Below are positions 32,874 through 42,511 of a DNA stretch of 64,000 nucleotides, in pieces; position 1 is the stretch's first letter; every line of letters begins with the position of its first letter. Below the pieces are notes generated by a model, which searched no databases, was not told the DNA's origin, and saw nothing but the letters and a program-made list of their open reading frames with translations. This DNA comes from Kalaharituber pfeilii. Lineage: Eukaryota > Ascomycota > Pezizomycetes > Pezizales > Pezizaceae. The translations under genes and the position numbers were made by a program. Where the stretch lies: contig WHUZ01000003.1 of NCBI GenBank assembly GCA_015179045.1, positions 2,170,001 to 2,234,000 of the forward strand. Direction: 5' to 3'.

Positions 32874-34244
32874 AAATAGCCGCCGCTAGCGCTCGGAAGC
32901 CACTCCGCAACCACAGCGTCCCCCCCAGCGAAACCTACATAGATCGAAAGCTCTCAGTGCGCTGAGTCTTTAGATCTAATTTTTATTCCAAAAAACCCAA
33001 CTCCTCAAGTTTCCCCCTTGGGGGTTAAGTTTTGAGGAAATTTTCAGCTCCTTACTCCGTTGCCAGCACACCACCATCCCGGACTTCTTGGCATTCCCAC
33101 CATGGATCCGACCAATAGATTCATGGCATTGGGCAGCCCAGCACCAAAAAACATGCCCGTAGGTGCCAAAACAACTCTGGCCAAGAGTACCCGTCTCGAG
33201 GCCCCACTGTACAAGTCTATCGGAGATCGGCTCGGCGGAGTCAATATATCCGATATGCTTGATGCCGTGGGGGATGTCATCGAACACATACATGCTTGCA
33301 TAAAAGACCAGAAGACAAGACCAAACTTTGAACCAACAGACAGGTTCCTGTGTGAAATCAGGAGTGTGCATCACGTCATTGCTGCTCTTGCACTAGCGGT
33401 GAAGACGGAATCATGCACAGAAATACACAATATGCACCTGAGGAAACCCTCAAAGGAAGGGGAATCACAAACTGACCCGGAGAAACCACCAAAGCTGTCA
33501 TATGCAGCAGTTGTCTCCCAGAACATCCCGCCAAGCACACCCCCGGAAGGGGACAATTCTGACCGACCTCCGGTGGCACCACCCAAAAGCCGAACAAAGT
33601 CCACTGCTTTCCAGTCCAAAAAAGTGAAAGGGGGACAGAGTACCAGTCCCCCCAAGCAGAAAATGTCCAAGAAACCATCTCCAGCACCATCTCCGAAGCC
33701 AATCCCAAAGGAAAGGACACTCCCGCAATCCGGTCGTGCGATCGTAGTACATGGAATTGCGGTGACAAAGAAACTCGGGAAAGTAAGAGATTGGATGGAG
33801 AATGCGAACCCATGGATGGGAAAGATTGTTGCGGCAAGATGGTTGGTGAAGAAAGAGAGGAGGGAGGGAAAGAAGGCTAGCTCGGTTGTCATCTACCTGG
33901 AGGGGGAGGTGAAATCGGATAGCCAAACACCAGCGAAGGTAAGGTTGTCAGGCAAGTGGTACGATTCGTGCCTGTATGACTGGGATAGAAATTCAAAGGT
34001 GGACAGAAAGGGGAAGGGGAGGGAGGTGGAGGAAATGGACTTGACGGCATAGCGGGTTGTCTCATGGATTTTATTTCCTCTATTCCCTTTTGAATGTCGG
34101 TGTATATAGTGAGTTGTTGTTTGTTTTTAGGTGCCTGTCTCCGGGCCATAAGGACCTCGGTCCAGGGACCCTGCCATGGCGAACAGCTGCAAGCGGGGTT
34201 ATGTGAAAATAAAAAAAAAAAAAAAAAAAAAAATAGCCGCCGCT
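32874..34244 (+). mobile_element. Gag-only T1 retroposon with 14-bp duplication
   Basis: The insert 32888-34230 (1343 bp) has leader, one ORF (33102-34052), T1 tail and about 20 A. The duplication AAATAGCCGCCGCT is at 32874-32887 and 34231-34244. The partner segment has the empty site at about 50262-50285 (AAATACCCGCCGCTTGC), so the insertion followed the segmental duplication. Confidence 0.92.
33102..34052 (+). CDS. Gag/ORF1-like protein of the T1 retroposon (316 aa)
   Basis: The start ATG is in the context CCCACCATGG and gives MDPTNRFMALGSPAPKN. Residues 1-100 are mixed helical, with DRLGGVNISDMLDAV and KTRPNFEPTDRF shared with the copy at 19740-20747. Residues 130-210 are Pro/Lys/Ser-rich. 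From about residue 215 comes the basic domain AIVVHGIAVTKKLGKVRDWM, WMGKIVAARWLVKKERREGK, SSVVIYLEGEV, VRLSGKWYDSCLYDWDR. No zinc knuckle, endonuclease or reverse transcriptase follows; the ORF ends about 85 bp before the T1 tail begins. Mammalian half-L1 elements are a structural analogy, not a homology claim. It could alternatively be an internally deleted LINE. Confidence 0.75.
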   Translation: MDPTNRFMALGSPAPKNMPVGAKTTLAKSTRLEAPLYKSIGDRLGGVNISDMLDAVGDVIEHIHACIKDQKTRPNFEPTDRFLCEIRSVHHVIAALALAVKTESCTEIHNMHLRKPSKEGESQTDPEKPPKLSYAAVVSQNIPPSTPPEGDNSDRPPVAPPKSRTKSTAFQSKKVKGGQSTSPPKQKMSKKPSPAPSPKPIPKERTLPQSGRAIVVHGIAVTKKLGKVRDWMENANPWMGKIVAARWLVKKERREGKKASSVVIYLEGEVKSDSQTPAKVRLSGKWYDSCLYDWDRNSKVDRKGKGREVEEMDLTA

Positions 34245-34396
34245 TGCTTTTTTCGGAATGACGGATTATGTATTGGAATTTAAAACCTGGTTATCCGAAT
34301 GTTTGAGATTACATTTGTGCGGTGCGCATTGCGCCCAACTAAAGTGCTGATCAAGAAATATGGTACTCTTAATCAAAAAAAGAAAATGCTATTGCG

Positions 34397-34467
34397 GGGA
34401 TGCCCTTTTTTTGTTTTATATTTCACGTCATCCCGCTTGCTGTTCGCCATGGCAGGGCAGGGATGCC
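34397..34467 (-). mobile_element. T1-tail retroinsertion
   Basis: The insert 34405-34459: T-rich run, ATTTCACGTCATCCCGCTTG, CTGTTCGCCATGGCAGGG. The 8-bp duplication GGGATGCC lies at 34397-34404 and 34460-34467. Confidence 0.78.
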
Positions 34468-34744
34468 AGTTTAGGACCAAGCTCAGAACATCAAATAAGA
34501 GCTAAAAGAAAACAACACCCTCGCACATAACCTTCTCCCTATAAGCAGTCTCGTATAAAATTCAGGAATTGTGTGAAATGGTGTTGAACTGCAGTAGACA
34601 TTTTTAGCAGCTAGACAATAAATTTTCCAGGATATACATTCTAGATGTTCATCTGATATAAATAGATCCATAGTCAGAGCGATGATGCATGTGAATGCAT
34701 TGTGGCGAGCCAATGAAACTGGCAGCTCGGATAAGGACTCATGT

Positions 34745-35700
34745 TGGTTTCTTTTTCTCTTTTTGCTTTTTTTCTCTTTTGATAAGCATTACTTTAACAC
34801 CGCTTGCAGCTGGTCATGCTAAATGCCTACAACAGCTTCCAGAGGAAGCGGACAATAGACACAAATACCTGAGAAAGCGAAAAATCTATCCACTCTATTC
34901 TACTAACCTCTAGGTAGATGGTAATCGCTAGTTTTCTTCCCTCATCCGATACTTTCCTCACAGGTGACTTCGTCACAATTATTTTGCCATTCAAGGTCTC
35001 GCCCGTTCCAGCCAATCTCTTCCTCTCTCCCAAGCTTACTATACTGTAAGGAATACAGCAAGGGCACGTGGCTAGAAGATAACCCGTAGTATTCGTGGGT
35101 ACGGAGGCACACGATATGAGAGAGAGTAGCTGTATCGTTACTATTGAGTTGACCAGTGTGGACTCGTTACAAGAGAGCGAATGAACAGATATTTGTAGAC
35201 GAAGTGAACGAGTACTGAACGATCAGATAATGACGACACACACACACACCCACACGACGCATTGCTAGCATTATGACGAAAGAGAACATGAGGAAAACCA
35301 CTAAGATAGTCAGCAGTGCTACCCTTCGGTCCGTTGAGACGATCCCTACGTTAGTACGCAGCCGGTCGCTTCATGTTGGGTCGCACTGAGGTCATGATCA
35401 TGCTGATCCGTCGTTCGGCCGCTGCTATCACCGGCTGTATTCGGCCATCCAACTCCCTTCGGCAACCCGCTTCGGCTTGCCAGTTATCACATATACCACG
35501 TGCCACGACTGCCTAGGCAGAATGGTAGCACTTGTTTTCTTTGGGATGGTGTTGAAGGGCAATCTCCTGTCGCCACTGAGGACGAACTGCGTTTGGGAGC
35601 TTAGGGGAACCTTTCAGCTCTCTTGGTCCAGGAAGTGGCGGACCTGTCAGGCTTTTTGGTGATGGCGGTGGAGATTAGCTAAATTCCTCTTTTGTACATG
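34745..35700 (-). pseudogene. Degenerate gag-only T1 element, split by a solo LTR
   Basis: From the T-rich run near 34745 through ACACCGCTTGCAGCTG comes a worn T1 tail. The minus frame 35033-34890 has residues GKIIVTKSPVRKVSDEGRKL and AITIYLEV, matching the basic domain of the gag ORF. After a 447-bp solo LTR the homology resumes at 35497-35690 with counterparts of VVVHGIA and of the Pro-rich region. Many stops and shifts; not functional. Confidence 0.6.
35040..35496. mobile_element. Solo LTR, 447 bp, TATAC target duplication
   Basis: 35045-35491 starts TGTAAGGAATAC and ends GTTATCACA (TGT...ACA). It is flanked by the 5-bp repeat TATAC at 35040-35044 and 35492-35496, and it interrupts the degenerate gag element cleanly. 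An AC microsatellite is inside (about 35233). No internal retroviral-type domain is nearby, so it is a solo LTR left by recombination. The superfamily (copia or gypsy) cannot be told. Confidence 0.75.
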
Positions 35701-36121
35701 GGGTGAAAATGCGGCTCTGGAGGCAAGTTCAATGTACTTCTTCTCTTCTACGGTAGCCTCGGGGCTTTTTTTCCGGCGGTATATATACATGGCCTCTAGA
35801 TTTTTTTTTACACGAGGGTTGGTTAGAGATCACCTATGTTACGTGTTAAAACCGACCGTTTCGCAAACCGTTGCGTCAAAAAGTAGAACTATCACCGGTA
35901 GTATGGTCGGGATATATAGGAGTATCCTGCGCTCCAGTCGCTGGCGCCAGGTCGCTTGCCACCTAGGGCTCAGGGACCCTGCCATCCGTTCCCATGATCG
36001 GTTCCGGGTCCAAGAGTGTTGTGAGAAGTACCCACGGGTGGGAAACCTCCGCATGGAGGTGTTCGCAATTTTGAGGAGTGATCAATTGGTTCGACAGAAA
36101 TTGGTTCTTTCTCTTTCAAGG

Positions 36122-36179
36122 TGTGTCTAATCTCGCCATAGCCACTAGGGCGGCACGCGAGCACTCATATAATGTGTCT
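36122..36179 (+). mobile_element. T2-tail scrap with 7-bp duplication
   Basis: The insert 36129-36172: AATCTCGCCATAGCC, GGGCGGCACGCGAGCACTCA and AT, with almost no A-run. TGTGTCT lies at 36122-36128 and 36173-36179. The partner segment (about 50475-50490) lacks the tail. Confidence 0.65.
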
Positions 36180-36287
36180 GGGGATCGGAAGTGATACACC
36201 ACACCTCTTCAGAGCTGCCAGTAAAATTTCTTGTCCTCCATCGGAGCTGGATAATTTTCCGGCACAATGCCGAGACATGCGAGACTG

Positions 36288-36689
36288 TATCAGTGGTAAT
36301 TTTTTTTTTTTTTTTTTTTTTTTTATATCATTGTTCGCATGTCTTTTTTTTTTTTTTTTTTTTATCAATACTCGCATGCCGCCCAAAGGCTATGGCGAGG
36401 TTTTTATTAAAAGAGAAAAAAGAAGTCAAAGAACCCCAAACTATCTACTCCTAGCTACATGTAGTGCCCGCGAAACTTCTCCATGATGCGGGTGGCAGTC
36501 CCGGCCCCGGTATCTCCTACTTCCGTCCCCTCTCCGACTCGTACCGGACCGATCTGAGCCAACGTCCCCCGAGCCTCACCCTCTCAACATCCGTCTCCTT
36601 TTCCAAGTAAACAACCGCCGAGCTGGTTTTCTTCCCCTCCTCAACCAGCGTGTCGCCCTATGGGCTATGGCGAAATTATCAGTGGTAAT
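36288..36689 (-). mobile_element. T2 element nested inside a T2 tail
   Basis: Outer insert 36301-36676, duplication TATCAGTGGTAAT at 36288-36300 and 36677-36689. Its tail is itself split after TTCGCATGTC by an inner insert, 36344-36647, with a 7-bp duplication GC(A/G)TGTC (36337-36343 and 36648-36654). The inner insert carries a T-run, the T2 tail and, on the minus strand, the gag C-terminus EEGKKTSSAVVYLEKETDVE then RVRLGGRWLR ending at a stop. That shows the T2 family also encodes a gag-like ORF. Confidence 0.8.
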
Positions 36690-37330
36690 GGAGGTGGGTA
36701 GCTCAACATTCTCCGATTGCGAAGACTTCACCCTTACAGAGAAAAGGAAATTCTGGAATGAAACCTAGGTCAAAAAAAAAAATTACTCAACAATCTACCG
36801 TCTCTGCGAAAATACCCGACATTGGGAAATTCAATTTCTGGGCAGCATACAGTACCATAACACTGTATATTGCGGGAAAAAAAACAGGCTAGCCATGCAG
36901 TGATTGTCAATTCAAGCTTTTTGTTTTTTTAAACGGAATAGCTGCCCGTATACGTTCCGAAAGATTTCCTTACTACTTACGTATGTGATCTATGCTCTAG
37001 TCGCAGGAAAATCATGGAATAGGTGGGCGCCAATTCGCGACTGTGCGATGCTTGGCGGCAATTAAAATACATTCTGCCAACCGGATAAGATTACCGGTAA
37101 GCGTAAATTAAGTTTAGTCTCATGCCAAGGCCGACTTCCAACTTTTCATAAAACTCTACTTTTGCCGCGCGACCACCTTGATCCATCTTCCCCAAGACCC
37201 CCATCGACTTTCTTTCAACAGACTGAAGAAACCCGTCCGCACCTATATGCCATGCATCGACCACATCCCAATACTCATAAGTTAGCATTCCAATCCACTA
37301 CCTTCCTTAACGACTGGGAAACCTAGCTTA

Positions 37331-37741
37331 ACTGGGGGAATAGTGGAATAATCATATCATGTTCAGGTAACTGATGGGCTAAAGTTGGCAGTTGATTCCA
37401 AGTATACATAGTTGGTTCTTGAGATAGTCCACTTGCAAAGTCCCGTTAACCATGCAGTCCACTTAGCAGGTTATCCAGCAAGGTTTCATAGCTCCTCAAC
37501 ATGGTGCGGCTATGCTTGGTTATTAGAACGTCAGTACCGTTTGCATTCTACAAACGATATGTAATTACCTGTAAAGAATTCCCCATGGCTCAATGCCTGG
37601 TGAAAGAAATATCAGGAACTGACTTGCCCCTTTCAAGGCTGGGCCTAGAGCAATTCCTGGAGGGATCATGATTGTTAGATTTGTGATATTGAGGGGCAAG
37701 AGCTCTGCTAATAGTAGTTCTGGTGTCAGATGATCTTCCAG
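37331..37741 (-). pseudogene. FVPAP family fragment G
   Basis: Exon 1 (37741-37569) is open but its start codon is CTG instead of ATG. Intron 1 has a GTAATT donor and ends CATAG at 37510. Exon 2 begins at 37509 and is cut off near 37331 after about 60 codons, at the edge of the segmental duplication. The residues resemble D and F (LQGTSQ-like GLKGASQ region, then SRTM-like start of exon 2). A TATA-like TATATAGACG and a worn conserved element precede it at 37845-37905. Not functional. Confidence 0.65.
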
Positions 37742-37949
37742 TCAGGACAACAATTCACAGTAGCAGTGATTCGTATGTTCTGGAGTATGTGGTAATGACG
37801 ACAGTGAAGGTGAAATCTCTGGAGGAGGAGTAAGGAACACTAGTTTTATATAGACGTGGAACCGGATGATGCATATGGAACAGCTGTTGGGCTCCATCTT
37901 TCGGATCTTATACATAGAGGACTAACTGGCAAGGCGTTGGACAGATTAC

Positions 37950-38430
37950 GTCTGTCGTGTTAGGCTGATTGATATGTTATCAGTTGGTAATGCTATGTTC
38001 ATTTAATGTGGTGTGGTTGGTGTGTGCCCATTTGGGGGGAGCTGACAGGGCTTGGCATCATTGCATAACTGTGGGCGTTCCGATTGTTCGGATCACGGGA
38101 CATCGTTCTCCAAGAGAGAGCAGGGGAGCCAACTGGTGTGACGAATAGTTTGCGAGGTAGCAGGGGCAGCAGCCGGGGAAGCGAACATTATGAACGAGGC
38201 GAATGCAGGGATGTCGAAGGCGAGACTGTTCTAATTGGGAATGACGGCTGCAGCGTGGCATAGGTACCGGCGATACCCGCTTGATCCTGCTGATCAATGC
38301 GGCAAATCTACCGGGAAGGGCACCTACCAAGTCTGACTAGACTTAATGCGAGATTGCAAATGTGTGGTCCAAACTGTGGGCGGGCGGCCAATCGCGGCGG
38401 GCTTTGTGTATGCATCTAGGGATCCGCAAT
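37950..38430. other. No supported gene
   Basis: Short ORFs on both strands; no repeat signature recognised. Confidence 0.4.
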
Positions 38431-38483
38431 AGCACTGCTTGCCCTGCTACGGCGAACAGCTGCATGCGGGGTCACGTGAAAAA

Positions 38484-38514
<31 letters not shown>

Positions 38515-38515
38515 T
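38431..38515 (+). mobile_element. T1-tail retroinsertion
   Basis: The insert 38441-38505: GCCCTGCTACGGCGAACAGC, TGCATGCGGGGTCACGTG and about 28 A. The 10-bp duplication AGCACTGCTT is at 38431-38440 and 38506-38515. Confidence 0.9.
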
Positions 38516-38739
38516 TCCTGCCGGAATGCGCAACGCTGGCACCCCATTAAAGTTCCCCCCCAGCACAGGTTCGGTTATGATGGTGTCACGTTCTAAATGA
38601 CAAAGCTTTAAGAACTTTTTATTGCGTTTAATAAATATGTCCCGCCATAGTTGGCGAGCACGCTGCATCTCGGGCTCCTTTTGGTGTTTTGTTGTGACTG
38701 GCGACGTCCCTCCGTCCTGTTTGCTTCTTCAGCCTGACT

Positions 38740-38950
38740 CCAATCAAATGATCATGTAGTCTTGCTCTATCTGGCGGAGGCGAAACCCGCATACAGTTCT
38801 TATGCGCAGGCAATCGTAAGTCGAAGATTGGTTACAAAACATAAGTATGTAGCCTGCGGGGCACAAAAATCTGCTGCCATTGGCTGGAACCCTAGACTGA
38901 GCCACTCTAGCAGTGTGAGACAATCAAGGGCACATCACTACCTGAGTCTG
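38740..38950. repeat. Paralogous block shared with 56330-56610
   Basis: CTGGCGGAGGCGAAACC, GCAGGCAATCGTAA, CATAAGTATGTAGCCTGCGG and CCATTGGCTGG recur in order at 56330-56610, where a T2 element interrupts them. This copy is the empty site. Confidence 0.7.
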
Positions 38951-39234
38951 AAATACACACCATAATCCGAAACATTGGAGAAGGGCATCAGACATGAAAA
39001 ATTTAAAGTAAAAGACCCTGTTGCGCGTGGGTGAGCTGACAACTCGCGAATGCAAGGACAGCAGAGCACAATGATAGACTAGTAGTATTGTGTTACCGTA
39101 TTAACTCACATAAGAGCAAGAAATCAAACGCGCGCTAGTTCGGTCTTGGCAAACCTTTCAGAGCCAGTGCGCGTGTATCACGCACGGGCGCATAATGATT
39201 CCCGAATTACCGCGATGCTAACCTCAACACCACG

Positions 39235-41449
39235 ATGGATCTGAGCACAGAAGTAGGAGACGGGATCAGGGGAGTAAATAAACGTTGTGGAGTGTTAATG
39301 AAATCATCATTATACCATAGGTACCTATACTGGAGCATCATGATTTCTTCTATTCTTAATAACCCACAAGTTATTGAAACACAAGTTAATGAGTTGGCAG
39401 CTAAGCTCTCACAAACCTCCTTACAAAAGAATCGATTGAATGCACTAAAAAAACGCCCTGGACCACATAGACAACCTATTGCAGCAAGGCCACGTTGGGT
39501 CCCTGTACCGTCTGCATCACCTTCTAAAAGCAAACGGAGTAGAACTGTTGAGTTCAAGCTTGGTGTACTCTCTTGGGCACGCCATACACAAGTTGATAAT
39601 GGTAAAGGTAGAGTTAGAAAACCTACATTGGAAGAGATTCGGCAGAGGTTCAGATTGAAAAATGCAGCTACAATATCAAAATGGAGAAAGGTTTATATCC
39701 TTTCTTACTATATACTACCTATTTACTTAAAGCTAATATTACTGTAGTTCACCACTTTCCCGGACACACCACTTTCCCGGACACATTTACCACCAAAACT
39801 GCGCAACTTTCGCACTCAATATCTCAACAACCATAACAGCATTTGTGAATGCGCTTTGTATAGCTATTAGACAAACTGTAATTCTTGCTATCTAGCACTT
39901 TTTCTTCATCAAAAATTGTGGGTGCAAAGGGATTATGGCTTGTCGCATTTTTGTTGGAAGGCTTGGCATTTATTTGTATGGGATCTCCATACAAAACGTT
40001 CATAAGACTTGAATATAGTCCTACTCTTCAACGCTAATTACAATAGCTATGATAGTATATGTCCAGAATCACCTGAAGAGTTATAGTAAGGTGCTGCATT
40101 TAGTTTACTTTCATTTGTTGAATTGTAGAGTTGGTGTACAACTATCTAGTTTCTCATACAAATGGTTTCTATGGGAAATATGAATATTGTGAATGATTTC
40201 ACAACCACTACAGGTATTACCTAACTACGTTGCTCATAGTTTCCAACTGAGTGATCCTATTGAATGTGAGTGTCTGAGTTTTTTTCATGAATTGATTGCA
40301 TGTGTAGCATGCAGAATTCGGGGGCGGTGACATTTGTATGGAGATCCCATACAAATAAATGCCAAGCCTTCCAACAAAAATGCGACAAGCCATAATCCCT
40401 TTGCACCCACAATTTTTGATGAAGAAAAAGTGCTAGATAGCAAGAATTACAGTTTGTCTAATAGCTATACAAAGCGCATTCACAAATGCTGTTATGGTTG
40501 TTGAGATATTGAGTGCGAAAGTTGCGCAGTTTTGGTGGTAAATGTGTCCGGGAAAGTGGTGTGTCCGGGAAAGTGGTGAACTACAGTAGATAGAATGAAG
40601 AGCTACTTTTAAAAGCACATGGAAAATCCCGGCGAATACGACAAAACATTCCGCGATGGAAAGAACTTGAGAAAGCACTTGTTACCGCCTTTACAGCAAG
40701 ACGACAAATTGGCCGCGTTGTACGTTACCGGTGGTTTGAGCGAACTTCAAAACAGCTATTTAGTGAGATTTATCCTGATTCATCGGTCCAATTTCGATTT
40801 TCTCAAGGCTGGTTCCGGCGATTTTTAGCTCGTAACGAAATTACCCTCCGTGCAATAACCAACAAAGCCCAACAAACACCTGAGGAATACCATGAACTTA
40901 TTACCAACTTTTTATGCTTCAATCGCCGGAATTCACAACTACGAGATGGCACTACCGATGTTATGCAGAGAGTTGGACGATATTCAATTTCCAATATCGT
41001 GAACATGGATCAAACACCCTTGCCTTGGGAATACTTGGAGGGCAAATCATATGAGTTTAAAGGAAGCAAAACTGTATGGGTAAAGAGCCAAAAATCTGGG
41101 TGGGGGAAGCGGCAGGCAACAATTCAACTTACAGTTTTTGCAGACGGAAAGCCTCGTGTTAAGCCTCTCTTGATCTTTCGTGGTGTTGCTGAGAGTACAA
41201 GTGCTGTAAGAAAACGGGAGACCTCAAGATATGATCCTCGTGTTGTTGTTCAGTTCAATAAGAAGGCATATGCAAATACTGACATTATTCAATTTTGGCT
41301 TCAAAAACTCCTCTGTGCAACTTTCAACTAGAAGAAGTGCTAGGTTGAATGGAAAACAGCGTAGCCATGTAGTTTCCTTTCCAGTTATTAGTGATACTGA
41401 GGATGATGGGCCCGAATATGATTTCCGTTGGCAGGCGGATGAGTATTAG
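39235..41449 (+). pseudogene. Pogo/CENP-B-type transposase, dead
   Basis: Exon 1 (39235-39690, or from the ATG at 39340) ends with a helix-turn-helix segment: FKLGVLSWARH, EIRQRFRLKNAATISKWRK. Exon 2 (40594-41331) continues in phase with NEELLLKAHGKSRRIRQNI, a second DNA-binding domain of CENP-B/Tc5 type (WKELEKALVTAFTARRQIGR, QLFSEIYP, FRFSQGWFRRFLARNEITLR) and the start of the DDE nuclease (NIVNMDQTPLPWE). The intron was 56 nt (GTTTAT donor, GCTAAT branch, GATAG end) before the foldback element entered it. After IIQFWLQKLL the frame breaks and jumps to a C-terminal piece (SDTEDDGPEYDFRW). The part with the remaining catalytic acids is missing, so it cannot catalyse transposition. Confidence 0.78.
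39740..40588. mobile_element. 845-bp foldback element inside the pogo intron
   Basis: The element is 39742-40586 with inverted arms of about 255 bp, beginning CTGTAGTTCACCACTTTCCC and GGACACACCACTTTCCCGGA. TA lies on both sides. The arms are nearly identical; the spacer (39998-40333) is non-coding. Position 39742 is in the 56-nt intron, 3' of the likely branch site. Confidence 0.88.
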
Positions 41450-41849
41450 AGGAAGAGTAGGAGATATTACAGGGTCACCGCGACGTCGACCGTAGGGTGG
41501 ACGGCTGGTGAAGCAAAAAAATGTGAAAAATGCAATGCGCAAATGCGCAAATGCATCGCAGTTACACAATAGCTATATGAGATACATAGAGAATTAGTGA
41601 GCATTACTAGTCAAGTGTCTTTTTGGCCTGGCGGACGGTAATCTCTGCGTTTACCACCTCCGTGACAGAGTAGAGAAGCTGGAGATTAGCCCCCATGTAT
41701 AATCGCATTCCTGTGCTTAGTAATGCCAAGATTGCACGAACCGCGCGCTAGCACGATTAATGGCGCCTGAGCCATGCCAAGACCGAACTAGCGCGCGTTC
41801 ATTTTCTTGCTCTTAAGTGAGTTAATACGGTATATACATAATTAAGACA

Positions 41850-42225
41850 CCAAAGGTTGATTACATAACACATATGCCAAGACGCTTCAATAGCAACGTA
41901 AGCCTGGTCCGAGGCTATAGTATTGTTGTTCTGCCTTTTCTCTTTTTTTTTTATTTTTTTATTTTTTTATTTTTTATTTTTATTTTTTTTTTGTACGCTG
42001 TTTGCGATGCAAGAAGGAGAGAGCGATACCGGTAGGTTTTTCTTTTTTTTAAAAAAAAAAAATTCATTACTATACCGGCAGGTAGTGTTGCCGATTCCGT
42101 AGGGGTAAGCTGACAACTCGCGAGCGTAAGGACTGTTCACTCCTAAAGACTCTCGATTCAGTGTACAATGAAAGACAAGAATTCTTGCTTGATTTGTATT
42201 TTAGAGATTGACTGGCAGTATTGCG
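41850..42225. other. T-rich low-complexity stretch
   Basis: 41938-42060 is dominated by T-runs separated by single A. No gene. It may be the remnant of retroposon tails. Confidence 0.5.
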
Positions 42226-42278
42226 ATGATGCATGCGAATGCATTGTCGCAAGCCCATGCAGACAGGCATCTGCGACG

Positions 42279-42500
42279 CGGGCTTTTTTTTTTTTTTTAA
42301 ATTTCTATTAATAGCAACGTTAACCCCGCTTGCGCTGTACTTCCCTGATGTTACGTTATATACCGGAAACACCTTCCAGCAGACAAAACAGACAAAACAG
42401 ACAAAAGAGACACAAATAGCGAAAAAATTCCGAGAAACCGAAAAATCACAGCAGCCATATCCATCTCCTTACTTCCCTACACTTTCCTTTTCCGTCTGCC
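42279..42500 (-). mobile_element. Worn T1-like tail element
   Basis: A T-run, then CGTTAACCCCGCTTGCGCTG: a diverged T1 tail, followed by a short CAAAACAGA tandem (about 42385). The left flank GATGATGCATGCGAATGCAT is shared with 34681, so the two loci are paralogous or share a target. Confidence 0.45.
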
Positions 42501-42511
42501 TTCTCTCTATT

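Larger units (their letters stand above)
31211..37325. repeat. Segmental duplication, left copy (partner 46009-51340)
   Basis: Three collinear blocks match the partner: 31211-32155 with 46009-47020, 32230-32890 plus 34231-34290 with 49383-50300, and 35975-37325 with 50405-51340. The blocks keep the same order. Gaps are accounted for largely by insertions unique to one side. There is no intact gene inside apart from retroposon ORFs. Confidence 0.8.
39094..41832 (+). mobile_element. Pogo-like DNA transposon, internally deleted
   Basis: The element is 39096-41830 (2735 bp) with inverted ends of about 55 bp (CCGTATTAACTCAC, AAGAGCAAGAAA, CGCGCGCTAGTTCGGTCTTG) and TA on both sides. It holds transposase exons at 39235-39690 and 40594-41331 and a C-terminal remnant to 41449. 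A foldback element (39742-40586) sits within the intron. Confidence 0.88.

Noticed and set aside
33371..33926. Long minus-strand ORFs opposite the gag protein
   Set aside because: They are shadows of the plus-strand ORF 33102-34052, which is conserved at 19740-20747 and has a leader and tail.
42377..42412. Possible CRISPR-like spacing of the AGACAAAA repeats
   Set aside because: The units are adjacent and contain no spacers. This is a simple tandem repeat in a eukaryotic context.
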